Source of the DNA: an uncultured Collinsella sp.
Lineage (GTDB): Bacteria > Actinomycetota > Coriobacteriia > Coriobacteriales > Coriobacteriaceae
DNA length: 20,051 nucleotides
Direction of reading: 5' to 3'
Assembly (NCBI GenBank): GCA_900549455.1
Contig: UROM01000023.1
Coordinates: forward strand, 1-20,051
Shown here: positions 7,354-13,979 of the stretch, in pieces
How positions within the stretch are numbered: position 1 is the stretch's first letter
Layout: each line of letters opens with the position of its first letter
Notes under the pieces: model-generated
Told to the model about the DNA's origin: nothing
The model's database searches: none
Seen by the model: only the letters and a program-made list of their open reading frames with translations
Position numbers and translations under genes: made by a program

Positions 7354-7707
7354 GTGGGTGCTGTTAGCGGCATGGCGCAGGTGAACGTTCGCGTGGATCG
7401 CCAGGTCAAGGACCATGCGGAGGAAGCGTTGCGGCTTTCGGGCGGGTCACTGCCCGAGCTCATCAAAAAGGTGGTGGCCAAGGTCGCGCAGGGTGGCGGG
7501 CAGTGCGAGGAAGTGCTTGCGGCCGTCGACGGCCGGCGGCAGACCGTCGCGCCCGATACACCGTTCGCCGCGTCGTGGGCAGCGGCAGACCGGCTTTATG
7601 CAGATTTGGGCATCGCTACGTCGCCCGTATCCGACGATCGCGATTGGGACGCAATCTATTCCGACGCCATGGATGAGCATTATCGCCAAAAGGGGATGAT
7701 CCTGTGA
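7354..7707 (+). CDS. RelB/DinJ-type ribbon-helix-helix antitoxin
   Basis: This is a 117-residue protein. Residues about 8-46 (AQVNVRVDRQVKDHAEEALR, then SLPELIKKVVAKVA) have the strand-helix-helix pattern of RelB/DinJ DNA-binding antitoxins. The C-terminal half (DRDWDAIYSDAMDEHYRQKG) is acidic and aromatic, as expected of the part that wraps the toxin. The start chosen is GTG at 7354, nine bases after AGGGAG; an in-frame ATG at 7372 is the alternative. Its stop overlaps the toxin start by four bases (GTGA). The protein should neutralise the PIN toxin downstream and repress the shared promoter through the GCTAGC sites. The type II module assignment rests on gene order plus both domain types. 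Confidence 0.8.
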   Translation: MGAVSGMAQVNVRVDRQVKDHAEEALRLSGGSLPELIKKVVAKVAQGGGQCEEVLAAVDGRRQTVAPDTPFAASWAAADRLYADLGIATSPVSDDRDWDAIYSDAMDEHYRQKGMIL

Positions 7708-8219
7708 GTGGGGCGCCTCTCAAGATCATGGTGGACGCCAACGTATGGGTTGATTCGTTTTGCGCCGACCATGCCGAGTCGATTGCCGCGCGTGCGTTTA
7801 TTGGGCAGGCGACGGAGGCGGGGGCATTGCTGTTCTTTCCGGTGCATATCGCCAAGGACGTACTGTATGTTGTACAGCACGAACTGAAGCGCAGCGTTCT
7901 TGCCAGCGGGGGAGCGCTCGGCGAGGCTTCTGCCCGCGCGATTGGCGATGCGGCGCTGGCGTTTGTTCGGAACATGACCGAAAACGCCACGGCCGTGGGT
8001 GCAGATGCGTCGGACCTTTGGCTGGCCGACAAATACTTAGCGCTCCATCGCGATTACGAGGACAACTTGGTACTCGCCGCATGCAAACGCGCCCAGGTTG
8101 ATTACTTGGTGACCAACGATCGCAAACTGCTCGAACATGCCGATCTTGCAGCAAAGACCCCGCGTCAAATGATGCCGATTTTGGCCTTGGCCGAACGCGG
8201 CGGCGCGGCAATCGGTTGA
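7704..8219 (+). CDS. PIN-domain ribonuclease toxin
   Basis: This is a 171-residue protein starting at GTG 7704, overlapping the antitoxin stop and preceded by AAAAGGGG at eight bases. PIN-domain acidic residues are visible: Asp11 in IMVDANVWVD, Asp52 (where many family members have Glu) in IAKDVLYVV, Asp120 in YEDNLVLAAC and Asp139 in LVTNDRKLL. Together these would hold the metal ion for cleaving RNA. In the usual scheme the free toxin cuts tRNA, rRNA or mRNA, and the co-translated antitoxin blocks it. The target cannot be told from sequence. It ends 58 bases before a convergent gene. Confidence 0.82.
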   Translation: MSGAPLKIMVDANVWVDSFCADHAESIAARAFIGQATEAGALLFFPVHIAKDVLYVVQHELKRSVLASGGALGEASARAIGDAALAFVRNMTENATAVGADASDLWLADKYLALHRDYEDNLVLAACKRAQVDYLVTNDRKLLEHADLAAKTPRQMMPILALAERGGAAIG

Positions 8220-8231
8220 CGCGAACTGTTT

Positions 8232-8268
8232 GCGGGCCTCTTGGACGACGATGCGCCAAGGGACCCGC
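8232..8268. terminator. Hairpin between convergent genes
   Basis: GCGGGcCTCTTGG and CCAAGGGaCCCGC form a 13-position stem with one mismatch and a T-G wobble in the 58-base gap between the toxin gene and the minus-strand gene. Neither side has a T run, so it is at best a weak bidirectional terminator or a block to read-through. Confidence 0.35.
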
Positions 8269-8277
8269 GTCTGCGAT

Positions 8278-8712
8278 TTACAAAAGTTCGGCCTTAATGG
8301 TGGGACTTTCTGCGAGCTGCTCGGCTGCCTTTTCGTCGGAGTTGTCGAGTGCGGCCAGACTGCGGTAGACCCACTCGTTGACCTGGGTGTTCTTGACGCC
8401 TGCGGTCTGCATAAGGGCGCCTACCTCGCGGATTGCTGCGAACAGATCGGCCTTGGGACCCGTGAGCTCGACCTCGATGCCGTGGTAGGCGGCCACGCCG
8501 CGGTTCTCGCTCACGTGGTCGATAAAGCCCTCGACGGTCTCAAGCTGCTGAGTGAGAGCTGCATCATCGTCAACGTCCAGCGCGACGAGTGCGTTCGATA
8601 CCGTGAGGGCGGGATGTCCGCAGGGGACAAAGCCCTCGATGACATCCATAGCTTCGGTAATGGTTGAGCCCAGGCCTGCGAGGGCATTGACGAGTTGCTG
8701 CTTGGTATCCAT
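8278..8712 (-). CDS. Conserved-looking hypothetical protein, acidic and helical
   Basis: I do not recognise this 144-residue protein. It is acidic, soluble and probably mostly alpha-helical, with no signal peptide or membrane segment. Notable parts are an N-terminal helix (MDTKQQLVNALAGLGSTI), a segment with its only Cys (FVPCGHPALTVSNALVALDVD), and a central stretch with Gly-Pro-Lys (IEVELTGPKADLFAAIREVG). The ribosome site AAAGGA is seven bases before the ATG. A promoter TTGCCA (8773-8768), 16 bases, TATTTT (8751-8746) lies upstream, with a perfect inverted repeat over the -10. It is transcribed alone, between a convergent toxin gene and divergent ssrA. It is probably a real gene, because start signals and codon use are good. 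Confidence 0.7.
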   Translation of the reverse strand: MDTKQQLVNALAGLGSTITEAMDVIEGFVPCGHPALTVSNALVALDVDDDAALTQQLETVEGFIDHVSENRGVAAYHGIEVELTGPKADLFAAIREVGALMQTAGVKNTQVNEWVYRSLAALDNSDEKAAEQLAESPTIKAELL

Positions 8713-8733
8713 AACGGTCCTTTCGACGGGTCA

Positions 8734-8773
8734 ATTTTGCTTGGCAAAATATACGTTACGCGATCGGTGGCAA
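8734..8773 (-). promoter_or_regulatory. Promoter with palindromic operator for the 144-residue protein
   Basis: On the minus strand TTGCCA (8773-8768) and TATTTT (8751-8746) are 16 bases apart. ATTTTGC-TTG-GCAAAAT (8734-8750) is a perfect inverted repeat covering the -10 box, well placed for a repressor dimer. Confidence 0.45.
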
Positions 8774-8843
8774 AAGTGCGAAGTGTGGTGCACATTAGGG
8801 TCTTCACAGCTCGTGCATAGAACAGCTGTCCGCTTTCAGAACG

Positions 8844-8880
8844 TGGTAAGATAACACTCCACAAGCGGGGCTTGCCCCGC
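8844..8880 (+). promoter_or_regulatory. Extended -10 promoter and leader hairpin of ssrA
   Basis: TGGTAAGAT (8844-8852) is an extended -10 element with no good -35. The expected start near 8859 gives a 5' precursor of about 90 bases before mature tmRNA. The leader begins with the hairpin GCGGGG-CTTG-CCCCGC (8865-8880). The rest of the 8713-8948 gap shows nothing else I can identify. Confidence 0.45.
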
Positions 8881-8948
8881 ATGTTCCTTGAAAAGTCGAC
8901 GAGTGTTGGGTGCTCGTGCCCAATGCCATCCAGACTTTCCCAACATTC

Positions 8949-9312
8949 GGGGGCGACTGGTTTCGACACGATAGCTCTGAGAGAGGAAGCAAGCCGAGGT
9001 CTCCTCGCCTCGTTAAACAGGGGTACCGTCAAATTGAATTGACAACAACTCTTCTTTTGAGCCTATGGCTCTCGCTGCTTAATTTATAGCGGCGCGTCAA
9101 CCCGGTGATTTCCCCGACACCGGCGCGACGTCATTTTAGGGGAATGCTCCTGCGCACGTAATCGGTATGGCGCAGGCTAAGACCGAACCGGTTAGGACGC
9201 CGCGAGCGTGTCGCTGCGCGCAAAGCGTCCGAGACTAAACCAGCGACTGAGCTTGGAGATGCCAATCAGGGGGCTTTCGTGGACCGGAGTTCGATTCTCC
9301 GCGCCTCCACCA
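8949..9312 (+). ncRNA. ssrA: Transfer-messenger RNA (tmRNA)
   Basis: The 5' end GGGGGCG pairs with CGCCTCC (9302-9308), followed by a discriminator A and an encoded CCA (9310-9312), giving the alanine tRNA-like acceptor arm. The 5' side continues as GACTGGTTTCGACACG and the 3' side has the T-arm GGAGTTCGATTCTCC, both typical of one-piece tmRNA. The tag reading frame ends with codons for DNNSSFEPMALAA and TAA (9041-9082); the frame is closed by TGA two codons before, so the resume codon is ATT or GAC and the exact first residue is unsure. The tag ends in ALAA, the degradation signal for ClpXP. The RNA rescues ribosomes stalled on broken messages together with SmpB, which is not in this window. 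Confidence 0.97.
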
Positions 9313-9320
9313 TAAGTAAC

Positions 9321-9358
9321 AGGCAGGTAGATATTCGTATCTACCTGCCTTTTTATTT
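9321..9358 (+). terminator. Intrinsic terminator of ssrA
   Basis: AGGCAGGTAGATA and its perfect complement form a 13-bp stem closed by a TTCG tetraloop (9334-9337) and followed by TTTTTATTT. This is one of the best terminators in the window. Confidence 0.95.
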
Positions 9359-9363
9359 CTAGT

Positions 9364-9397
9364 CCGTACCGCGGAGAATCGAACTCTATGCAGGGCG
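9364..9397 (-). repeat. 34-base repeat, copy 1, containing an inverted tmRNA T-arm
   Basis: This copy matches 9575-9608 at 32 of 34 positions. Its bases 9370-9386 are the exact reverse complement of tmRNA 9287-9303 (GAGTTCGATTCTCCGCG). Confidence 0.8.
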
Positions 9398-9502
9398 CGG
9401 GCGTAAAGAAAACGCGTAAGCGTTTTTAGCCCGCGGGCGAGGACGCCGGAAGGCGGCCGAAGCCGGTGCGGATTTGCGAAGCAAATACGCGGATTCTCCG
9501 CG
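9370..9502. repeat. Composite foldback element downstream of ssrA
   Basis: Outer arms CGCGGAGAATC (9370-9380) and GATTCTCCGCG (9492-9502) are perfectly complementary. Inside are CGCGGGC (9396-9402) with GCCCGCG (9429-9435), enclosing AAAACGC-GTAA-GCGTTTT (9409-9426), and further right ATTTGC-GAA-GCAAAT with flanking GCG/CGC. The AAAACGC hairpin followed by TTTTTA could act as a second terminator. Confidence 0.6.
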
Positions 9503-9574
9503 CAAAGCTCCAACCCTATACAGATGCGATGCCGATGGGATGACGACCGGCAATACCCCGCGCCAACGCCACCC

Positions 9575-9608
9575 CCGTACCGCGGAGAATCGAACTCTGC
9601 GCAGGGCG
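9575..9608 (-). repeat. 34-base repeat, copy 2, containing an inverted tmRNA T-arm
   Basis: Bases 9581-9597 are again the exact reverse complement of tmRNA 9287-9303. The two copies are in the same orientation, 211 bases apart, and differ only at the two bases following AACTCT. Confidence 0.8.
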
Positions 9609-9762
9609 TGCTTTTATCTACGGAAGCTGCGTCCCGGAATCGCCCCTCAGAACGGGACGTACTTTCCGCCAGCCGCCCCGTCCTCCTCAACTCCAAAACC
9701 TGTGCGCTCTCCATCTCAAAACTGGGTAGAAGAAGGCCAAAACGAAACAGCAGGAGGTCAAT

Positions 9763-10641
9763 ATGACTGCAGAAGATAAGGCAAAGAACGCCGGCAAGGT
9801 CGCGCTCGTCCTGGAGGGCGGTAGTTTTCGCGGGCAGTTTACCGCGGGCGTGCTCGACGTTCTCATGGAGGCCGGCGTCGAGATTCCGGCGGTATATGGT
9901 GTATCGGCCGGCGCCCTCAACGGCGTGAACTACAAGTCGCACCAGGTCGGCCGTGCCAACCGCATCAACCTGGCTTTCTGCAACGACAACCGTTTCATGG
10001 GCGTTGCATCGTTTGCGTCCACGGGTTCCATCGTGGGTTACGACTTTATCTTCAATGATGTCCAGGACCGCCTGGATCCCTTTGACAACGAGACGTTCGA
10101 CGCGAGCCCCATCGAGATGTACGCCGTCGCGACGGACATGCTGTTTGGAACCGCCACGTATCTCCCGGTCAAAAGCGCCGTGCTCGATCTCGACGCCGTG
10201 CGCGCATCGACGTCGCTGCCGCTGGTGACGCCGCCGGTCGAGATTGACGGGCACAAATACGTCGACGGTGGCGTAGCCGATTCGATCCCCATCGAGCACG
10301 TGCTGGGGGAGGCGGGCTTCGATCGCGCGGTTGTCATTGTCACGCAGGACCGCTCGTACGAGAAAAAGCCCTACGAGTTTATGCCTGCCGCGCGCGCCCG
10401 CTATGCCGACTACCCCTACCTGCTCGAGGCTATCGAGACGCGCCACGACCGTTACAACATCCAGCGCATGCACCTGTGGAAGTATGAGCGCGAGGGCCGT
10501 GCGTTGGTCGTCGCTCCGCAAAAGCCGGTCGAGGTCGGCCATGTCGAGCACGATTCGGCAAAGCTTTTGGACCTATATATCCAGGGTCGTCAGGAGGCAA
10601 AGCGCCTGCTCGCGGAAATCCAAGAGTTCGTTGAGCGCTAG
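9763..10641 (+). CDS. Patatin-like phospholipase
   Basis: This 292-residue protein is of the patatin/RssA-type serine lipase family. The oxyanion glycine motif is GGSFRG (19-24), the nucleophile elbow is GVSAG with Ser48, and the catalytic partner is Asp168 in VDGG; this Ser-Asp dyad hydrolyses acyl esters of lipids. There is no signal peptide or membrane segment, so it should act in the cytoplasm or at the inner membrane face. The start is an ATG six bases after AGGAGG. The C-terminal third (YEFMPAARARYADYPYLLEA, then RHDRYN) resembles the bacterial YjjU-like branch. It appears to be a single-gene unit. Its physiological substrate cannot be read from sequence. Confidence 0.9.
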   Translation: MTAEDKAKNAGKVALVLEGGSFRGQFTAGVLDVLMEAGVEIPAVYGVSAGALNGVNYKSHQVGRANRINLAFCNDNRFMGVASFASTGSIVGYDFIFNDVQDRLDPFDNETFDASPIEMYAVATDMLFGTATYLPVKSAVLDLDAVRASTSLPLVTPPVEIDGHKYVDGGVADSIPIEHVLGEAGFDRAVVIVTQDRSYEKKPYEFMPAARARYADYPYLLEAIETRHDRYNIQRMHLWKYEREGRALVVAPQKPVEVGHVEHDSAKLLDLYIQGRQEAKRLLAEIQEFVER

Positions 10642-10742
10642 CGACGGCGAACCCTCAAAAAAAATGACATCAGCTAAAGAGCCGGAAAATCACAGCTCGT
10701 GGATGACATGTGCAGAAACTCTGGTCGGAGCCAAAATTCCTG

Positions 10743-10770
10743 TTGACTCGGGCGGCGAGCGGGGTAATAT
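10743..10770 (+). promoter_or_regulatory. Promoter of rplM-rpsI
   Basis: TTGACT (10743-10748), a 16-base spacer and TAATAT (10765-10770) give a strong promoter. The rest of 10642-10742 shows only an A run after the patatin stop. Confidence 0.75.
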
Positions 10771-10776
10771 GGACGG

Positions 10777-10836
10777 GTTACTTGCAGAGCCCCGTGAATC
10801 TCTGTAACAACACGTACTGTACATGGAGGAGTCTAA
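10777..10836 (+). promoter_or_regulatory. rplM leader with hairpin
   Basis: The roughly 60-base leader can fold GTTA and CAGAG with CTCTG and TAAC, around a CCCCGTGAAT loop, just before the GGAGGAG ribosome site. Leaders of ribosomal protein operons are often bound by one of their own products; whether L13 binds here is inference. Confidence 0.35.
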
Positions 10837-11280
10837 GTGATTTCGAAATCGACTCACTACGCCAAGCAGGGCGAGGTCCAGCGCAACTGGGTTCTCGTCG
10901 ACGCCGATGGTGCTGTCCTGGGCCGTCTTGCCACCCAGATCGCAATGATCCTGCGCGGTAAGAACAAGCCCCAGTTCACGCCCAACAGCGACTGCGGCGA
11001 CTTCGTTGTCGTCATCAACGCCGATAAGGTCCAGCTTACCGGTAACAAGGCCGACACGAAGACCTATTATCGCCACAGCGGCTACAACGGCGGCCTCAAG
11101 GCTGAGAGCTTCCGCCAGGCTATGGAGAAGCACCCGGAGAAGGTCATCGAGCGCGCCGTTCGCGGCATGCTGCCCAAGACCACCCTCGGCCGTGCCCAGA
11201 TGACCAAGCTTAAGGTCTACGCTGGTGCCGAGCATCCGCATGCTGCCCAGAACCCCACGAAGATTGAGCTGGAGGCTTAA
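10837..11280 (+). CDS. rplM: 50S ribosomal protein L13
   Basis: This 147-residue protein is full length for L13. It has the family signature stretches WVLVDADGAVLGRLAT near the N-terminus, the central YYRHSGYNGGLK and the C-terminal AVRGMLPKTTLGR. It is an early-assembly protein of the large ribosomal subunit. The start is GTG at 10837, five bases after TGGAGGAG. rpsI follows two bases after the stop, the near-universal bacterial gene pair. Confidence 0.98.
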   Translation: MISKSTHYAKQGEVQRNWVLVDADGAVLGRLATQIAMILRGKNKPQFTPNSDCGDFVVVINADKVQLTGNKADTKTYYRHSGYNGGLKAESFRQAMEKHPEKVIERAVRGMLPKTTLGRAQMTKLKVYAGAEHPHAAQNPTKIELEA

Positions 11281-11282
11281 AG

Positions 11283-11678
<396 letters not shown>

Positions 11679-11709
11679 GGTTTTATCTCCTTACGAGATA
11701 CAATGTACA

Positions 11710-11752
11710 AGCGGGGCCTACCGACTGCTCGGTGGGTCCCGCTTTTCTTTTC
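11710..11752 (+). terminator. Intrinsic terminator of rplM-rpsI
   Basis: A 15-bp stem (11710-11724 with 11729-11743, two G-T wobbles, CTGC loop) is followed by TTTTCTTTT. Confidence 0.92.
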
Positions 11753-11800
11753 GACTAGGGTGGGCGACTGCGTTTTGTCCACTTGGGAAGGAGCGATCCT

Positions 11801-13138
11801 ATGCCCCAGAACATCTTCGGTACCGATGGCGTCCGTGGCGTCGCCAACGCCGACCTCTCGTGCGACCTCGCGTTTCGCCTTGGCCGTGCGGCGACCAAGT
11901 TCCTTGGTCCGGACATTTGCATCGGTCGCGACACGCGTCTTTCGGGCACCATGCTCGAGAGTGCTCTGACCGCCGGCATTATGGCCGAGGGCGGCCGTCC
12001 GCACTGCTGCGGCGTTATCCCTACGCCGGCCGTGGCGCTGCTCACCGTCCAAAACGAGCTCGACGGCGGCATCGTCATCTCCGCTTCGCACAATCCGCCG
12101 GAGTTCAACGGCATCAAGTTCTTTAGCCGCAAGGGCATGAAGCTTCCCGATGCTGTCGAGGAAGAGATCAGCGCCTGGGTCATGTCCGAGGAGGCCATGG
12201 CTGCCGATACGCTGCCGACCGGTGCCGGTGTGGGTCACATCATCAAGATGAAGGACGCTCGCAAGGCATATGTCGACCATGCTATTAGCACCCTCGACGG
12301 CCTTAAACTCGACGGTCTGGTTGTTGCCGTCGACTGCGGCCACGGCGCTTCCTGCCAGACTACACCCGCCGCGCTGCAGCGCCTGGGTGCTACGGTCCAT
12401 GCCATCAACACCGATTACTGCGGCACCGACATTAACGTCGAGTGCGGCTCCACTCATCTTGAGCCCCTGCGTGAGCTCGTACTGCGTACCCACGCTGACA
12501 TCGGCCTGGCCCACGATGGCGACGCCGATCGCGTGCTGTTCGTGGACAGCGAGGGCAACGAGATCGATGGCGACTATATCCTGGCCATCTGCGGCTCTGA
12601 CCTGGCCGCTCGCGGCAAGCTCGCCAACTCCGAGATCGTCTCGACCGTTATGTGCAACCTGGGCTTCTCCATCGCCATGAAGGAGCAGGGCTTTGAGATG
12701 GTGCAGACCGCCGTGGGCGACCGCTACGTTTTGGAGCGCATGCTCGAGGACGGTGCCGTCATCGGCGGCGAGCAGTCCGGCCACATCATCTTCCTGGAGC
12801 ACAACACCACCGGCGACGGCTTGGTGACGGCCCTGCAGCTTCTGGCCGTGCTCAAGCGCACCGGCCGCACCCTCACCGACCTTGCCGGCATCATGAAGAA
12901 GTACCCGCAGGTGCTTGTCAACGTGCATTCCGACAACAAGGCCGGCCTGGACGATTGCCAGCCCATTTGGGACGCCGTCGCTGCCGCCGAGAAGGAGCTC
13001 AACGGCCGCGGTCGCATTCTGGTACGTCCGAGTGGCACCGAGCCGCTGGTCCGCGTGATGGCTGAGGCCGAGACGCACGAGCTGACCCAGCGTGTGGTTG
13101 ACGATATCGTCGAGGTTGTCAAGCGCGAACTTCCCTAA
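11801..13138 (+). CDS. glmM: Phosphoglucosamine mutase
   Basis: This 445-residue protein has the standard GlmM length. It converts glucosamine-6-phosphate to glucosamine-1-phosphate, the step feeding UDP-GlcNAc for peptidoglycan. Visible motifs are FGTDGVRG at the N-terminus, the active-site ISASHNP with phosphoserine Ser96, the Mg-binding DGDADR (239-244), the sugar-binding GEQSGH and the phosphate-binding RPSGTEP (from 409). The ATG at 11801 has AAGGAG eight bases upstream; the in-frame ATG at 11783 lacks a ribosome site. It lies 48 bases after the rpsI terminator. I see no clear promoter, so it may depend on read-through or a weak promoter. Confidence 0.97.
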   Translation: MPQNIFGTDGVRGVANADLSCDLAFRLGRAATKFLGPDICIGRDTRLSGTMLESALTAGIMAEGGRPHCCGVIPTPAVALLTVQNELDGGIVISASHNPPEFNGIKFFSRKGMKLPDAVEEEISAWVMSEEAMAADTLPTGAGVGHIIKMKDARKAYVDHAISTLDGLKLDGLVVAVDCGHGASCQTTPAALQRLGATVHAINTDYCGTDINVECGSTHLEPLRELVLRTHADIGLAHDGDADRVLFVDSEGNEIDGDYILAICGSDLAARGKLANSEIVSTVMCNLGFSIAMKEQGFEMVQTAVGDRYVLERMLEDGAVIGGEQSGHIIFLEHNTTGDGLVTALQLLAVLKRTGRTLTDLAGIMKKYPQVLVNVHSDNKAGLDDCQPIWDAVAAAEKELNGRGRILVRPSGTEPLVRVMAEAETHELTQRVVDDIVEVVKRELP

Positions 13139-13159
13139 TGGTCAAAAACCAGTGCCAAG

Positions 13160-13168
13160 TGGTAAACT
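13160..13168 (+). promoter_or_regulatory. Extended -10 promoter of the EIIA gene
   Basis: TGGTAAACT has the TGn extension and a TAAACT box, with a poor -35 (TGGTCA, 13139-13144). It lies 42 bases before the EIIA start. Confidence 0.4.
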
Positions 13169-13209
13169 AGCAAGACTGTATTTGATTATTGGTATGTCCA
13201 AGGGGGAGC

Positions 13210-13707
13210 ATGTTCACTAAAGTCCTAAGGTCTTTTGGTATGCGTGGTCGAGTCCTTACGCTGGATGCTCCCATCTCGGGCGATGTCATTCCGCTTTCCG
13301 AGGTAAACGACCAGACGTTTGCCACCGGCCTTTTGGGTCAGGGCGTGGCGATTCGGCCCACGGGCACACGTGTGATCGCGCCGGCGGATGCTAAGGTCGA
13401 GGCGATTTTTCCCACGGGTCATGCCGTTGCGCTTAACACGGTTGATGGCCTGGACGTTCTGATTCACGTTGGCCTGGACACTGTTCAGCTCGAGGGCAAG
13501 CACTTTACCGTGCATGCGCAAGTGGGCGATATTGTCCATAAGGGCGATGTGCTCATCGAGTTCGATCGTGAGGCGATCAAAGCCGAGGGCTACGATGTGA
13601 CGGTTCCCATCTTGGTGTGCAACTCCGTTGAGCTCTCGAGCATTAAGGGTTCCGTTGGAGAGCATGTCGAGGAGATGGACCAGCTTATCGTCGCTCGCGA
13701 GCGCTAG
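13210..13707 (+). CDS. PTS glucose-type EIIA protein
   Basis: This 165-residue single-domain protein is of the EIIA-Glc (Crr) family. The two active-site histidines are His71 in PTGHAVAL and His86 in VLIHVGLDTV, 15 residues apart as in the E. coli protein, where the second is phosphorylated by HPr. The C-terminal CNS motif followed by a short helical tail also fits. The ATG at 13210 directly follows AAGGGGGAGC; an in-frame ATG at 13189 has no ribosome site. No EIIB or EIIC gene is adjacent, so it may serve a separate permease, for example an N-acetylglucosamine or glucose transporter. It lies between glmM and nagB, which hints at a role in amino-sugar uptake or its control; that is inference. 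Confidence 0.9.
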   Translation: MFTKVLRSFGMRGRVLTLDAPISGDVIPLSEVNDQTFATGLLGQGVAIRPTGTRVIAPADAKVEAIFPTGHAVALNTVDGLDVLIHVGLDTVQLEGKHFTVHAQVGDIVHKGDVLIEFDREAIKAEGYDVTVPILVCNSVELSSIKGSVGEHVEEMDQLIVARER

Positions 13708-13735
13708 TTGGCGCTTTTGGCCTTTAGCCTACAAT
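13708..13735 (+). promoter_or_regulatory. Promoter upstream of nagB leader
   Basis: TTGGCG (13708-13713), 16 bases and TACAAT (13730-13735) lie directly after the EIIA stop. Transcription would start near 13742, placing a 240-base leader before nagB. Confidence 0.6.
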
Positions 13736-13741
13736 TCAAAC

Positions 13742-13979
13742 ACGTTTACGGAGGGCGCCCTTGAAAGAGGACGCCCTCCGTGGCAAGATGGGAAACGTCC
13801 GAGGCTAAACAGCTTTGGGTCACCGTGGACGGGCAGGGGCCTCGACGCGGCTAGACACGAGACACATACATTACGCGACCTCGCCCTGGTGGCCGCACAC
13901 GTTGGTTGCGGCCGACGCGGGCCGCGGGCAAGTGCTTGTAAGGGGAGCCTTGCCTCTCTTGTACGAGAAAGGACGCGTA
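13742..13979 (+). promoter_or_regulatory. Long structured 5' leader of nagB, possible riboswitch or regulated leader
   Basis: The predicted transcript opens with a perfect 10-bp hairpin (ACGGAGGGCG 13748-13757 with CGCCCTCCGT 13772-13781). Next come CGAGGC (13800-13805) with GCCTCG (13839-13844), then GGCCGC (13891-13896) with GCGGCC (13908-13913). At the end, CCTCTCT (13953-13959) can pair with AGAAAGG (13966-13972), hiding the nagB ribosome site. No hairpin is followed by a T run, so control would be on translation rather than termination. It does not match the glmS ribozyme, GEMM, or another riboswitch that I can recall. An in-frame open stretch from 13815 is an extension of nagB without a ribosome site and is not called. 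Confidence 0.5.

Larger units (their letters stand above)
9361..9762. other. Gene-free region with tmRNA-derived repeats and foldbacks
   Basis: No credible gene is seen in these 400 bases. Open frames here on either strand, including the long minus-strand one with an RGESNSGP peptide, are antisense to ssrA or run through repeats. The left half holds a 34-base repeat copy, several hairpins (9396-9435, 9471-9490) and an 11-bp foldback arm pair (9370-9380 with 9492-9502). The second repeat copy is at 9575-9608. The final 100 bases are C-rich and then A-rich, leading into the AGGAGG site of the patatin gene; no promoter is obvious. Confidence 0.6.

Noticed and set aside
9235..10551. 438-codon minus-strand open frame
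   Set aside because: It is antisense to the patatin gene and to the end of ssrA; its RGESNSGP-type peptide is a familiar false translation of tmRNA/tRNA antisense.
11685..11704. TACAAT -10-like box and small inverted repeat after rpsI
   Set aside because: There is no -35, and transcription would run directly into the rpsI terminator hairpin; too weak to call a glmM promoter.
13815..13979. N-terminal extension of NagB
   Set aside because: The extra 55 residues have no family match and no ribosome site, and they cover the structured leader; NagB starts at 13980.
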